Positions 32,723-41,461 of a stretch of DNA of 64,000 nt are shown in pieces. This stretch comes from DASWOJ01 sp964242325. Its GTDB lineage: Bacteria; Pseudomonadota; Alphaproteobacteria; Acetobacterales; Acetobacteraceae. The position numbers and the translations under genes were made by a program. The DNA lies in assembly GCA_964242325.1 (NCBI GenBank), contig CAXTCI010000001.1:29381-93380 (forward strand), written 5' to 3'. The notes under the pieces were generated by a model. The model was given only the letters and a program-made list of their open reading frames with translations, was not told where the DNA came from and did not search any database. The first letter of the stretch is position 1; each line of letters begins with the position of its first letter.

Positions 32723-34711
32723 ATGCCCACCCGCCTAGCGCCCGAAACCCACGCCTTCGCCTTCCACCACGCCGCGGACGCGCAGGTGTCGCCGGACGCG
32801 GCGCGGCTCTGCTTCGTGCTCACCCGGCGCGACCCTGCCACCGACCGCCGCGTCGCCACCCTCATGCTGTCCGACGACCGCACCACCTGGCGCGAGCTGC
32901 CCGACAGCACCGGCGCATCCCAGCCGCGCTGGTCCCCCGACGGCGCCCGCCTGGCCTACCTGCGCCGCTCCGGCGAGCAAATGGCCGTGGTCGTCGCCGA
33001 CACCGCCGGAGGCTCGACCATCCTGGCCGAGGGCCCGGCAACCCTGCGTGACCCCGCCTGGTCCCCCGACGGCCAGCAACTCGCCTGGCAGGCGCACGTG
33101 GAAGCCGCACCGCCCCCCTGGCTAAACCTGCCCCGCCCTCCCGATGGGTCCGACTGGGCACCCCCCTTCGCCGTCACCGAGCGCCTGCTATGGCGCCACG
33201 ACACGGTTGGCGACCTCGCCGAGGGTGGCTTCCAGGTCATGCTCGCCCCGGCGGACGCCAGCGTCCCGGCGCGTCAACTGACCGACGGCGTATGGTCCAG
33301 CGGCTTCATGCGCCCCTCCGGCTTAGCTTGGACGATGGACGGCTCCGAGCTCCTATTGGCCGCCACCCGCCGCCCAGACTGGGACCGTGCCCAGGACGAG
33401 CGCGACATCTACGCCATCCCCGTCTCCGGCGGCACCGTGCGTCGCCTAACCAATCGCCCGGGTCAGCAAGCCGCCATCGCCGTCTGCCCGGACGGCCTCC
33501 GGATCGCCTTCACCGGCGTCGCCCCCCTGAACCGCAGCGCGGAGCGGCGCATCGCCTTCGTCATGAACCTGGATGGCAGCGGATTGCGCGAACTGCTGCC
33601 GGGCCTGGACCGCAGCATCGAGGACCTGGCCTGGCACGGCGACGGCGCCACCCTGTTCGCAAGCTTCGACGAGGAAGGCGGCCGGGTGCTGGCCCGCATC
33701 GCTGGGGACGGGCGCCTGACCCGGCTCGTCCGCGACATCGGCGGCCCAGGGATCGAGATGCCCTATGCCGGCGGTGGTTTCTCCGCCGCCCGAGACGGCA
33801 CGCTCGCCTACGTCCGCACCGCCGCGACCGTCCCGTCGGAGGTCGCCGTCATCTCACCGGACGGCTCGCCAGCAACGCTGACGACGCTGAACCCCGGGCT
33901 GTCCGAGGAAGTCGGCGGCTTCGCATCCACCGAAGCCTTCTGGACCACCGCTCGCGACGGCCACCAAGTACAAGCCTGGCTAATGCTCCCGCGTGAGGCC
34001 ACAGACGGCCCGGTGCCCCTGGCGCTAGAAATCCACGGCGGCCCCTTCGCCAGCTTCGGCGACCGCTTCTCGATCAAGCACCAGATGCTGGCCGCTGCAG
34101 GCTATGCCGTGCTGGCGGTGAACCCGCGCGGCTCGACCGGCTATGGCGAGGCATTCCTGCAGGCGCTGCACGACCGCTACCCCGGGCCGGACTGGGACGA
34201 CCTGATGGACGTGCTGGACGCCGTGGTGCGGCGACCGGAGGTGGACCGGGACAACCTGTTCGTCGGCGGCGTCAGCGGCGGCGGCACGCTCACGCTCTGG
34301 ACCGTCGCCCACACCGCCCGGTTCCGCGCCGCGGTGTCCATCAAGCCCGTGGTCGCCTGGGAAAGCTGGGTGTTGACCGCCGACATCGGCCCGTCCGTCG
34401 GGCGAACCTGGATGGGCGGCGACCTGCCCTGGGAAGCGCCGGCCAAGTATCGCGACCGCTCGCCGCTGGCCCACCTGCCGCGCGCAACGACGCCCACGAT
34501 GGTAATGGCCGGCGAGGCCGACAGCCGCACCCCGGCAAGCGAGGCCCTGCAAGCCTTCACCGCCCTAAAACTGGCCGGCGTCGAAACCGCCCTGGTGCGC
34601 GGACCCAACGTCACCCACAGCTCCGCGGTCTACCGCCCCTCACACTTCGCAGCCGAGGTCGCCTGCCAACTCGCCTGGTTCAACCGCTTCCGCAAACAAG
34701 CCAGCAATTGA
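32723..34711 (+). CDS. S9 family prolyl oligopeptidase / acylaminoacyl-peptidase
   Basis: Serine peptidase, 662 aa, cytoplasmic (no signal peptide seen). The N-terminal about 400 residues form a beta-propeller with repeated WSPDG-type blades (PRWSPDGARLAYL, PAWSPDGQQLAW). The C-terminal alpha/beta hydrolase domain has HGGPFASFGDRF as oxyanion region, nucleophile Ser518 in GGVSGGGTL, Asp600 in MAGEADSRTP and His632 in NVTHSS, a complete triad. Family members release dipeptides or N-acylated amino acids from short peptides. The start is ATG within ACATATG; its closest relatives are dipeptidyl/acylaminoacyl peptidases. Confidence 0.93.
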   Translation: MPTRLAPETHAFAFHHAADAQVSPDAARLCFVLTRRDPATDRRVATLMLSDDRTTWRELPDSTGASQPRWSPDGARLAYLRRSGEQMAVVVADTAGGSTILAEGPATLRDPAWSPDGQQLAWQAHVEAAPPPWLNLPRPPDGSDWAPPFAVTERLLWRHDTVGDLAEGGFQVMLAPADASVPARQLTDGVWSSGFMRPSGLAWTMDGSELLLAATRRPDWDRAQDERDIYAIPVSGGTVRRLTNRPGQQAAIAVCPDGLRIAFTGVAPLNRSAERRIAFVMNLDGSGLRELLPGLDRSIEDLAWHGDGATLFASFDEEGGRVLARIAGDGRLTRLVRDIGGPGIEMPYAGGGFSAARDGTLAYVRTAATVPSEVAVISPDGSPATLTTLNPGLSEEVGGFASTEAFWTTARDGHQVQAWLMLPREATDGPVPLALEIHGGPFASFGDRFSIKHQMLAAAGYAVLAVNPRGSTGYGEAFLQALHDRYPGPDWDDLMDVLDAVVRRPEVDRDNLFVGGVSGGGTLTLWTVAHTARFRAAVSIKPVVAWESWVLTADIGPSVGRTWMGGDLPWEAPAKYRDRSPLAHLPRATTPTMVMAGEADSRTPASEALQAFTALKLAGVETALVRGPNVTHSSAVYRPSHFAAEVACQLAWFNRFRKQASN

Positions 34712-34722
34712 TGGCTGAACTG

Positions 34723-34880
34723 CTCACCCCGACCCTCTCCCTCCGGGAGAGGGTCGGGGTGAGGGGGTCTTGGCTGCGGAGCGGGGCACGGCTGGTGCTG
34801 ACGGAACGCGGCCTTCTTTGGGCAAGAACAGTGCATGCAGTCTCCCTTGCCCCAACCCTCTCCCGGAGGGAAAGGGAACA
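34723..34880 (+). repeat. Dispersed inverted repeat DR-A, copy 5 (full pair)
   Basis: The left arm is itself a near-perfect hairpin (CTCACCCCGACCCTCTCCC, loop TCC, then its complement), followed by the conserved TCTTGGCTGCGGAGC spacer. The right arm is CCCTTGCCCCAACC then CTCTCCCGGAGGGAAAGGG. It starts 12 bases past the peptidase stop and extends to 110 bases before the next gene. Confidence 0.85.
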
Positions 34881-34989
34881 GGTCCAGCCCACCAAACCAC
34901 ATGCCGCATTGCGGCCCCCCGCCCTCCCACTTTGCATACCCACGCCCGCCGCAGGTCTGCTACAGCCAGGTGAACTCCCGGAGACCCCG

Positions 34990-36636
34990 ATGCTCGCCAC
35001 CCTGAGCCGCTGGTTCGCCCCCCGCCAGCCTGACCCCGCGCCCCCGCTAGCCACCGAACCCGAGCCGCCCCCCGCCCCCCTCCACCAGGGCTACCTCGAC
35101 GAGCGCAGCACCCACCACGTCCGCGGCTGGCTGCGCGACGGCAACGACCCCACCGCAATCATCCCGTATGAAGTCGTGCTGCCCGGCGAAGTCGGTGAGC
35201 GCGTCCTGGCCCGCGGCGCCGCCAACCAGCCCGGCGAGATGCTGGACGCCATCGGCGTCGGCCCCCACGGCTTCCTGACCCTGTTCGACCCGCCGCTCGA
35301 CCCCGCCCAGCGCGACCGCGTCCTGGTCCGCCCCGCCGGTGGCGCAGCCCTGGAACACGCCCCGGCGCTCACCGCCCGCCGGCCAGAAGCCATCCCGTTC
35401 CGCATCGTCGGCTACATAGACGAGCGCAGCCCGCACCACCTCGCCGGCTGGGCCTGGAACGAGGCCAACCCAGCGGAACGCCTCCGCTACGAAGTACTGC
35501 ACAAGGGCCGAGTAATCGCCGGAGGCGAAGCCGGCGACTGGAGCAGCCAGCTCGCCAAGATGGGCATCGGCGACGCCCGCTACGCCTTCCGCGTGCTGCT
35601 GGACCAGCCCGTCGCCGACCCCGCGGCCCTGGAACTGCGAATCCAGGACACCCCGGTCCTGCTCCCCTTGGCGCCGCTGCTGAACACCGCCTTCCAGCCG
35701 ATCAGCCACGTGGCGATGGACATCGTCAACAACTGCAACCTGCGCTGCCCCTTCTGCACCTTCGACTACGAGGGCGTCCGCACCACCCGCTTCATGTCGG
35801 ACGAAACCTTCGAGGGCGCGCTGCGCCTGCTGCCCTATGTCACCGAGGGCAATTTCTGGCTGTCCTGCCTGCACGAGGCGACCATCCACCCGGAGCTGCT
35901 GCGCTTCATAGACATGGTCCCGCCCGAATACCGCGACCGCCTGATGTATACCACCAACCTCGCCAAGCGGATGCCGGACGCCTACTTCGCCCAGCTCGGC
36001 GCCAGCGGCATGCACCACCTGAACATCTCGGTCGAAAGCCTACAGCCCGAGATCTACGAGCGGCTCCGCAAGGGCGCCCGGTTCCGCATCTTCGGGGAGA
36101 ACTGGGCCAAGCTGCTGGACGCCTGCCGCACAGGCTCGGCGCCCCCACGCATCCGCTACAACATGATGGCCTACCGCTCCAACCTGCACGAAATCCCCGG
36201 CCTGGTGGAACTACTGTTGCAGGAGAAGCTCGCCTGGCAGGTGGAGGTCCGCTACACCTTCGACGAGCCGCACATCCCCGACAGCTTCCGCCAAGCCGAG
36301 TATCTGCGTGACGAGGACTGGACCTGGCTGGCCCTGCAACTGGCGCATCACGATTCCCAGCGCGTGGTGCTGGTGCTGCCGCCGCCGGAGAAGCGCATCC
36401 TCGCCGTGCCGATCAATCGCGCCCCGGCACCGTCCAGCCGGGACTCGGATGCGCCGTCCCCTGCCAAGCCGCGCCCATCCTATCCCCTGGGCATGCGGGT
36501 GGACTGGGACGGCACCCTGACGGTTTACAGCGAGACTATCGGCCCCGACGGCAACCTGCTGCACACCAACCATGCCGAGCTGACCATAGCCGACGTCCAT
36601 GACCCCCGGGCACTGGTGACGGACCTCCTGCGTTGA
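34990..36636 (+). CDS. Radical SAM protein with two N-terminal GW-type domains
   Basis: Predicted 548-aa protein. Residues about 33-115 and 140-215 are two copies of a beta-rich domain with the theme GYxDERSxHHxxGWxxxxxxP (YLDERSTHHVRGWLRDG and YIDERSPHHLAGWAWNE), seen in alphaproteobacterial glycosyltransferases and surface-polysaccharide proteins. The radical SAM core follows, with the 4Fe-4S ligands Cys249, Cys253 and Cys256 in NNCNLRCPFCTFDYEG. A Pro-rich linker and a C-terminal PLGMRVDWDGTLTVYSE region could bind an additional substrate. The reaction is unknown. The start follows CCGGAGACCCCG. The stop overlaps a TTG start of the acyltransferase gene. Confidence 0.85.
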   Translation: MLATLSRWFAPRQPDPAPPLATEPEPPPAPLHQGYLDERSTHHVRGWLRDGNDPTAIIPYEVVLPGEVGERVLARGAANQPGEMLDAIGVGPHGFLTLFDPPLDPAQRDRVLVRPAGGAALEHAPALTARRPEAIPFRIVGYIDERSPHHLAGWAWNEANPAERLRYEVLHKGRVIAGGEAGDWSSQLAKMGIGDARYAFRVLLDQPVADPAALELRIQDTPVLLPLAPLLNTAFQPISHVAMDIVNNCNLRCPFCTFDYEGVRTTRFMSDETFEGALRLLPYVTEGNFWLSCLHEATIHPELLRFIDMVPPEYRDRLMYTTNLAKRMPDAYFAQLGASGMHHLNISVESLQPEIYERLRKGARFRIFGENWAKLLDACRTGSAPPRIRYNMMAYRSNLHEIPGLVELLLQEKLAWQVEVRYTFDEPHIPDSFRQAEYLRDEDWTWLALQLAHHDSQRVVLVLPPPEKRILAVPINRAPAPSSRDSDAPSPAKPRPSYPLGMRVDWDGTLTVYSETIGPDGNLLHTNHAELTIADVHDPRALVTDLLR

Positions 36637-38093
36637 GCCAACCCTCCCCGGAACCCAGCCGAAACCCGCTCCTTCTCCCTCTCCCTCCGGGAGAGGGTCG
36701 GGGTGAGGGGGTCTTCGCCGCGGAGCCGGGCGCCGCGGAACCCACTGGAACCAGCCCCCTCCCAGCCCAAGTTCCGCGCTTAGCAACTCCCTCACCCCAA
36801 CCCTCTCCCGCAGAAAAAGGCAACAACCAACCAGCCCCCGCCGAACGATACCAGCACTTGGACGGCCTGCGCGGAGTAGCCGCCCTAGCGGTGGCGTTCT
36901 GCCACTTCGCCTACGCCTTCCAGCCGGCGCTGCTGAGCGGCAACCCGGCGCAGGGCGCTGCCGCGGCAGCAACCGGCCTATCCAAGACACCGCTGATCCT
37001 GCTGTGGTCGCCAGATTGCGCGGTGATGGTCTTCTTCGTGCTCAGCGGTTTCGTGTTGCAGGCGTCGGTGGCCGGCGCCCCCGGGGACAGGCCGGTGCAG
37101 CACCTACTAGGGTCGGTGCTGCGACGCTGGGTGCGCCTAGCCGGCCCGATCCTAGGCAGCTCCCTGCTGATCTGGACGGTGGTGGCCGCGGGCGGCCTGC
37201 GGAACGCGCCGGCCGCGGCGGCGAACGGGTCAAGCTGGCTGGCGATGCACTTCGGCTGGCTGGCCTGGCAGTCAAACAGCCTGCCGGCGCTGGTGGAGCA
37301 ATCCTTGTTCGGCATCTTCGCCACAGCCACCCATTGGTGGAATGCGGCGCTATGGACCATGCCGGTGGAGTTCTGGGGATCAGTCGGCATCTTCGTCTTC
37401 CACGCCGTGCTGAGCCGGGCGCCGGGCTGGTTACGGGCGTCGGTGCTGGTCGCGGTGACCGCCGGGCTATTGTCGGGGCTGGCCGGCGCCGGGGCGGCAA
37501 ACGGCGCCGGGTTCGGCTTCGGCGCCCTGTTGTGGGAAGGACGCCGCCGGGTGTCGGCCCCGGGCCGCCTGGCCTGGTGGGCTGGGGCGGCGGCGTTCAC
37601 CGCCGGCGTCGTGCTCGGCGGAATGCCCTACGACCTGCTGGGCACCCCATACTGGCCCGGCTTCGTCTTGGCATCGGCCTGGCTGACCGACCCGGTGCTG
37701 ACGGCGCACCGGGTCGGTGCCGGGCTGCTGGTCCTGGCGGCGCTGGCCTGGCCGCCGCTGGGCTGGGCGTTGCGCCGCCGGCCGGTGCTGGCGCTGGGGC
37801 GGGTGTCGTTCATGGTTTACCTACTGCACATCATCCTGATCTGCTCGTTGGCGTCGTGGCTGGTGCTGCGCCTGACGCCGGCCTGGGGCTACGACGGCGC
37901 AACGGCCGCGGCGTTGGCAGCAACGCTGGCATTGCTGTTCCCGCTGGCAACGGCAATGACCTGGGCAGCGGACCGCCCCGCCATCGCCTGCTCCCGCCGG
38001 GTAGAGCGCGCGGTGCTGACCCTACGTGCACGGGCGGGAAGCATCCGGCTGCCATCCCCTTCTCCCTCTCCCTCCGGGAGAGGGCCGGGGTGA
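36633..38093 (+). CDS. Acyltransferase-3 family membrane protein with repeat-derived termini
   Basis: Integral membrane O-acyltransferase (OafA/NodX-like family), 486 aa from a TTG start overlapping the previous stop (TTGA). The true domain begins at RYQHLDGLRGVAALAV (about residue 72); ten or so membrane segments follow, including FFVLSGFVLQASV and LGRVSFMVYLLHIIL with the conserved histidine. The first about 70 residues are encoded by the dispersed inverted repeat, and the last about 10 (SPSPSGRGPG) and the stop codon come from another copy. No ATG or convincing start is found between the repeat and the domain; a TTG within HLDGL would cut conserved residues. Such enzymes acylate surface sugars, here probably together with the flanking radical SAM and methyltransferase proteins. 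Confidence 0.8.
   Translation: MSQPSPEPSRNPLLLPLPPGEGRGEGVFAAEPGAAEPTGTSPLPAQVPRLATPSPQPSPAEKGNNQPAPAERYQHLDGLRGVAALAVAFCHFAYAFQPALLSGNPAQGAAAAATGLSKTPLILLWSPDCAVMVFFVLSGFVLQASVAGAPGDRPVQHLLGSVLRRWVRLAGPILGSSLLIWTVVAAGGLRNAPAAAANGSSWLAMHFGWLAWQSNSLPALVEQSLFGIFATATHWWNAALWTMPVEFWGSVGIFVFHAVLSRAPGWLRASVLVAVTAGLLSGLAGAGAANGAGFGFGALLWEGRRRVSAPGRLAWWAGAAAFTAGVVLGGMPYDLLGTPYWPGFVLASAWLTDPVLTAHRVGAGLLVLAALAWPPLGWALRRRPVLALGRVSFMVYLLHIILICSLASWLVLRLTPAWGYDGATAAALAATLALLFPLATAMTWAADRPAIACSRRVERAVLTLRARAGSIRLPSPSPSPSGRGPG
36670..36825 (+). repeat. Dispersed inverted repeat DR-A, copy 6 (within coding frame)
   Basis: Left arm CTCTCCCTCCGGGAGAGGG then TCGGGGTGAGGGGG and TCTTCGCCGCGGAGCCGG; right arm CTCCCTCACCCCAACC then CTCTCCCGCAGAAAAAGG. 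The acyltransferase reading frame passes through the whole unit without a stop, giving PLPPGEGRGEGV and TPSPQPSPAEKG. Confidence 0.85.
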
Positions 38094-38211
38094 GGGGGTC
38101 TCGCTGCGGAGCGGGGCGCTGCCAGCGAAACCGGCACAGAACCCTGCTTCGGCAGGGATGGCGCTTGAAGACTCCCTCACCCCAACCCCCTCCCGGAGGG
38201 AAAGGGAGAAG
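38056..38211 (+). repeat. Dispersed inverted repeat DR-A, copy 7 (overlaps gene end, feeds next gene start)
   Basis: Left arm CTCTCCCTCCGGGAGAGGG then GGCCGGGGTGAGGGGG, whose TGA is the stop codon of the acyltransferase. Spacer TCTCGCTGCGGAGCGG. Right arm CTCCCTCACCCCAACCCC then CTCCCGGAGGGAAAGGGAG, which ends directly in front of the methyltransferase ATG. Confidence 0.85.
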
Positions 38212-39921
38212 ATGACGCCCGTTTGGCCTACAGGCACGCAGCACGCCCGCTGCCCCGTCTGCGTGCTCGAAGCCGCACACACCGTCGCCGTCGAGGTCCC
38301 GACCAGACCCTCCTCGATCCGCTTCCTCCGCTGCGCCGCCTGCGGCACCGTGTTCACCCCCGGCGCCCTGCCGCCCTCCTACGAGAGCGACGGCCCGCTG
38401 GACGAAACCGTCCAGTATTACGTCGAGCAACTGGCCGCCATAGACACGGTCGTGGACCCGCTGTTCACCCTGGACCGCACCCGGGTGCGCCGCTACGCCG
38501 AGATCGGCTGCTCCTTTGGCTTCGCCCTAGACTTCGGGCGCCGCGAGTTCGGTTGGGAGGTGCGTGGCGTAGACCCCTCCGCCCTGGCCGCTGCGGGCGG
38601 CCCCCTGCTCGGGCTGCCCATCGAAACCCGGTATTTCACCGAGGACGAACCCCTGCCGCCTCCGCCCGCCGACCTGCTGGTGGCCTCCGAGGTGGTGGAG
38701 CACGTGGCTGATCCCCATGCCTTCATGCGGGCGCTCGCGGCGTCGCTGGCGCCGGAGGGCGTCCTGGTGCTCAGCACGCCCAACGCCGCCGCCGTGCATC
38801 CGGACACCCCGCACGGGGCGCTGATGCAGGTGCTATGCCCGGGCTATCACCTCCTGCTGCTGACCGCCGCCAGCCTGCGCCGGCTGGTGAAGGCGCACGG
38901 CTTCCGCCATCATCAAGTCCGCGAAACCCCGACCGGCCTGACCATCTTCGCCGGACGCCAGCCCTTCGCCTGGGCGCCGGAGGGCCGGACGGACCGGGCG
39001 GCCTACGTCCGTTATCTGCAGGGCCGCCTGGCCGACGCGCCGCCGGGCAGCGCGCTGGAGTGCGGAATGCTGTATCGCCTGCTGCGCGAACACGCGGCCT
39101 TCGGCCAGTGGACCGAGGCCGAGGCGCTGACACCCCGCGTCACTGCCGCCTATGCCCGGCGCGGCGTGGACCTGTCGCAGCCCGGCGCCTGCCGGCCCGC
39201 CTCCACGCCCGCCGCGTCCTTCACCGAGTTCGCGCGTAGCCATCCGATGAACGTCGGCGGCGTCCTGTTCGCCCTGGGCATGGTGGCCATGCTGCACCGC
39301 GAGGACGGGCCGCGCGCGGCGGCGCTGTTCGACGCCGCCGCGGCCTGGCTGGGCGCGGTGCGCCGGGTGCTGGCGGGCTTCGGCACCACGGACGCGGAGT
39401 CCGACGAGTTCGAGCTGCAGGCGACGGAGCACGCGATGGTGCTGACCGCCCGCACCGACCAAGCTGCCGCGGTAGCCCGGCTGGACGCCATGCTGAACGG
39501 GGACCCGGCCGTGGATGGCGGGCGCGCCGCACGCTTGCCCATGCTGCTGTTCATCGAGCTGGTCAATGCCGGCGACCATGCCCGGGCGGCGCCGCTGCAC
39601 GCCGCTGCGGCGGCAGGCCCCGACGTGGACGCCGTGCTGGACACCAAGCGCCTGCTGGCCCTAGGCATCCACGCCCTGAACGGCCGCGCCGACCCGGCAG
39701 ACGCCCGGCGCTGGCTAGGCGCCGTGTTGGCGGCAACGGATGCGGCGCCGGCTGATCCCGTGCTGGCTGACCTTGGCCGGGCCGCCGCGGCGGCGCTATG
39801 GGTGGCGCTGCCGGAGGCCGTCCCAGCGCCCCCGCGTCCTGCCGCCCCGCCGCGTCCTGCGCCACGCTGGCCCGCATGGCTGCGTCGGCGCCTCGCCCCA
39901 GCCGGTCAGGGCAGGGAGTAA
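38212..39921 (+). CDS. SAM-dependent methyltransferase with N-terminal zinc-finger-like motif
   Basis: Predicted 569-aa cytoplasmic protein. Cys14/Cys17 (ARCPVC) and Cys41/Cys44 (LRCAACGTVF) form a treble-clef-like zinc site, as in sugar or natural-product C-methyltransferases. The class I methyltransferase motif is YAEIGCSFGFALDFG (about 95-109) with the acidic ribose-binding Asp121 (VRGVDPS), then ADLLVASEVVEHVADPHAFM and VLVLSTPNAAAV. The C-terminal half is a long alpha-helical, Ala-rich region of unknown function, perhaps TPR-like. The ATG is preceded by AAAGGGAGAAG, which belongs to the right arm of a dispersed repeat. It follows the radical SAM and acyltransferase genes. Confidence 0.85.
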   Translation: MTPVWPTGTQHARCPVCVLEAAHTVAVEVPTRPSSIRFLRCAACGTVFTPGALPPSYESDGPLDETVQYYVEQLAAIDTVVDPLFTLDRTRVRRYAEIGCSFGFALDFGRREFGWEVRGVDPSALAAAGGPLLGLPIETRYFTEDEPLPPPPADLLVASEVVEHVADPHAFMRALAASLAPEGVLVLSTPNAAAVHPDTPHGALMQVLCPGYHLLLLTAASLRRLVKAHGFRHHQVRETPTGLTIFAGRQPFAWAPEGRTDRAAYVRYLQGRLADAPPGSALECGMLYRLLREHAAFGQWTEAEALTPRVTAAYARRGVDLSQPGACRPASTPAASFTEFARSHPMNVGGVLFALGMVAMLHREDGPRAAALFDAAAAWLGAVRRVLAGFGTTDAESDEFELQATEHAMVLTARTDQAAAVARLDAMLNGDPAVDGGRAARLPMLLFIELVNAGDHARAAPLHAAAAAGPDVDAVLDTKRLLALGIHALNGRADPADARRWLGAVLAATDAAPADPVLADLGRAAAAALWVALPEAVPAPPRPAAPPRPAPRWPAWLRRRLAPAGQGRE

Positions 39922-39972
39922 GAGTCTGCCTCCTAGCCGGCGCGTCTGGCTAAGAGCCCACCGGAGTCGGCT

Positions 39973-40776
39973 CTAAACCTCCACCTCGACGCACACCGGC
40001 ACATGGTCCGACGTTTGCGGCCAGTCCCGCGCCGCCGTCAGAACCGTGCTGCTCCGTAAGCCCCCAGCCAGGTCATGCGACACCCACACATGATCCAGCC
40101 GCCGCCCGCGGTTGGCAACGCGCCAATCGCGGTTGCGATAGCTCCACCAGGTATAGAGCTTCTCGTCATCCGGCACGAAGCGGCGCATCGCATCGGTCCA
40201 GCCCGTCGCCATCCAGCCCTGCATCGCCTCGACCTCGACCGGCGTGTGGCTGACCACGTCCAGCAATTGCTTGTGGCTCCAAACGTCGTGCTCCCTGGGG
40301 GCAATGTTCAAGTCGCCCACAAGGACGCTGCGGGCCGGAGGCCGGGTCGTGAAATGCTCCGTGACCTGCCGCACGAAGGCAAGCTTGTGCGCGAACTTGG
40401 GGTTCTCCGCCGGGTCCGGCACATCCCCACCGGCAGGAACGTAGAAATCGTGCAGTTCCACCGGCCCGGCAGGCGCGTCCAAGGCGACCGCAAGGTGGCG
40501 GCAATCACCCTTCTCGCACCAGTCCGGCGACGCCTCGTCCAGCCGCAACGGCAGGCGGGACAGGATGGCAACGCCGTTGTAGCCCTTCATGCCCCGGCGC
40601 GCGACGTGCGGCAGGCCGAGCCGGGCCGGGGCGTCGTCGGGGAACAGCGGGTCCGGCACCTTCGTTTCCTGCAGGCACACCACGTCCGGCCGCAGCTCGG
40701 CAACCAGCCGCTCCAGCAGCGACAGGCGCAGGCGGAGGGAATTGATGTTCCAGGTGGCGATGCGAAGCGCGGGCAT
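39973..40776 (-). CDS. xthA: Exodeoxyribonuclease III (AP endonuclease)
   Basis: DNA-repair nuclease of the exonuclease III/APE1 family, 267 aa. Diagnostic motifs are IATWNINSLRLR at the N-terminus, CLQETKVPDPLFP (metal-binding Glu), HDFYVPAGGDVPDP, VLVGDLNIAPREHDVW (catalytic Asp-Asn), GRRLDHVWVS and the terminal SDHVPVCVEVEV with the catalytic Asp-His. The start MPALRIATWN is the family N-terminus; upstream frame extension is unsupported. It is a single minus-strand gene, convergent with the methyltransferase gene and divergent from the DUF1203 remnant. Confidence 0.95.
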   Translation of the reverse strand: MPALRIATWNINSLRLRLSLLERLVAELRPDVVCLQETKVPDPLFPDDAPARLGLPHVARRGMKGYNGVAILSRLPLRLDEASPDWCEKGDCRHLAVALDAPAGPVELHDFYVPAGGDVPDPAENPKFAHKLAFVRQVTEHFTTRPPARSVLVGDLNIAPREHDVWSHKQLLDVVSHTPVEVEAMQGWMATGWTDAMRRFVPDDEKLYTWWSYRNRDWRVANRGRRLDHVWVSHDLAGGLRSSTVLTAARDWPQTSDHVPVCVEVEV

Positions 40777-40924
40777 CGGTGGGGCATGGCCCGGCAGCGG
40801 AGGCGTGACAAGGGGGCAGGTTCGCGTTGCTGAGAACGACGCCACGTCACTGAATACAGCAGCAAGGAACGGGAAGCGCCGGACCTGCAGACCCGTCAAG
40901 GTCCATCACAAGGAGGACCATCCC

Positions 40925-41400
40925 ATGACCGCATTCCACTGCATCCCGATCCCAACCGGCACCGCCGAGCGCTTCCGCGGCACCGGCCAGGACGACAACG
41001 GCAACACGGTCCGCCGCGTCGTGGCGGAGGGCGGCGGCTCCCCTGCCGCCATTGCCTGCGGTTCGCGGCGGCCGGCGAGGCCATGTTGCTCGGCTCGTAC
41101 AACCTGCCCCGGCCACGCGGCATCTACTGGACGCCAAGCCCGATCTTCGTCCACGCGGACGACTGTCCGCAGTTCGCAGCCCCCGGCATGGTCGCGCCGA
41201 TCATCGCAGGAGGGGTGCTGGTGTCCGTCCGGGCCTACGACGCCGCCGACCGATGCATCTACGATCTGGGCCAGGTGTGCAGCGGCGCGGACGTGGCCGC
41301 GCCGCTCACCCGGGCGCTGGACGACGCCAGGACCGCCTTCGTCAACGTCCACACCGCCCGGCCCGGCTGCCTGCTGTCCCGGGTCGAGCGCATCGCCTGA
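40925..41400 (+). pseudogene. DUF1203 family gene with a one-base frameshift
   Basis: Starts well, with AAGGAGG 8 bases before ATG and MTAFHCIPIPTGTAERFRG, the usual DUF1203 N-terminus. At about 41043 one base appears missing: the frame leaves the family pattern after AEGGGSP, and one frame over the rest continues as CRHCLRFAAAGEAMLLGSYN, then PRPRGIYWTPSPIFVH and NVHTARPGCLLSRVE, to the expected end. Joined, the product would be about 158 aa, normal length for this conserved, functionally unknown family. Either a recent real inactivation or a sequencing/assembly error in the short CCCC run; the otherwise intact reading frame favours something recent or an error. Confidence 0.85.
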
Positions 41401-41461
41401 CCCGTCTTGATCTCCCGGACGCATCCGGTAGGGTCCGCCGCAACGAATTGGGGACCCAACC

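Noticed and set aside
37004..38215. Second plus-strand frame of about 400 codons over the acyltransferase
   Set aside because: Arg/Gly-rich shadow; the alternative frame encodes a membrane protein with conserved acyltransferase-3 motifs.
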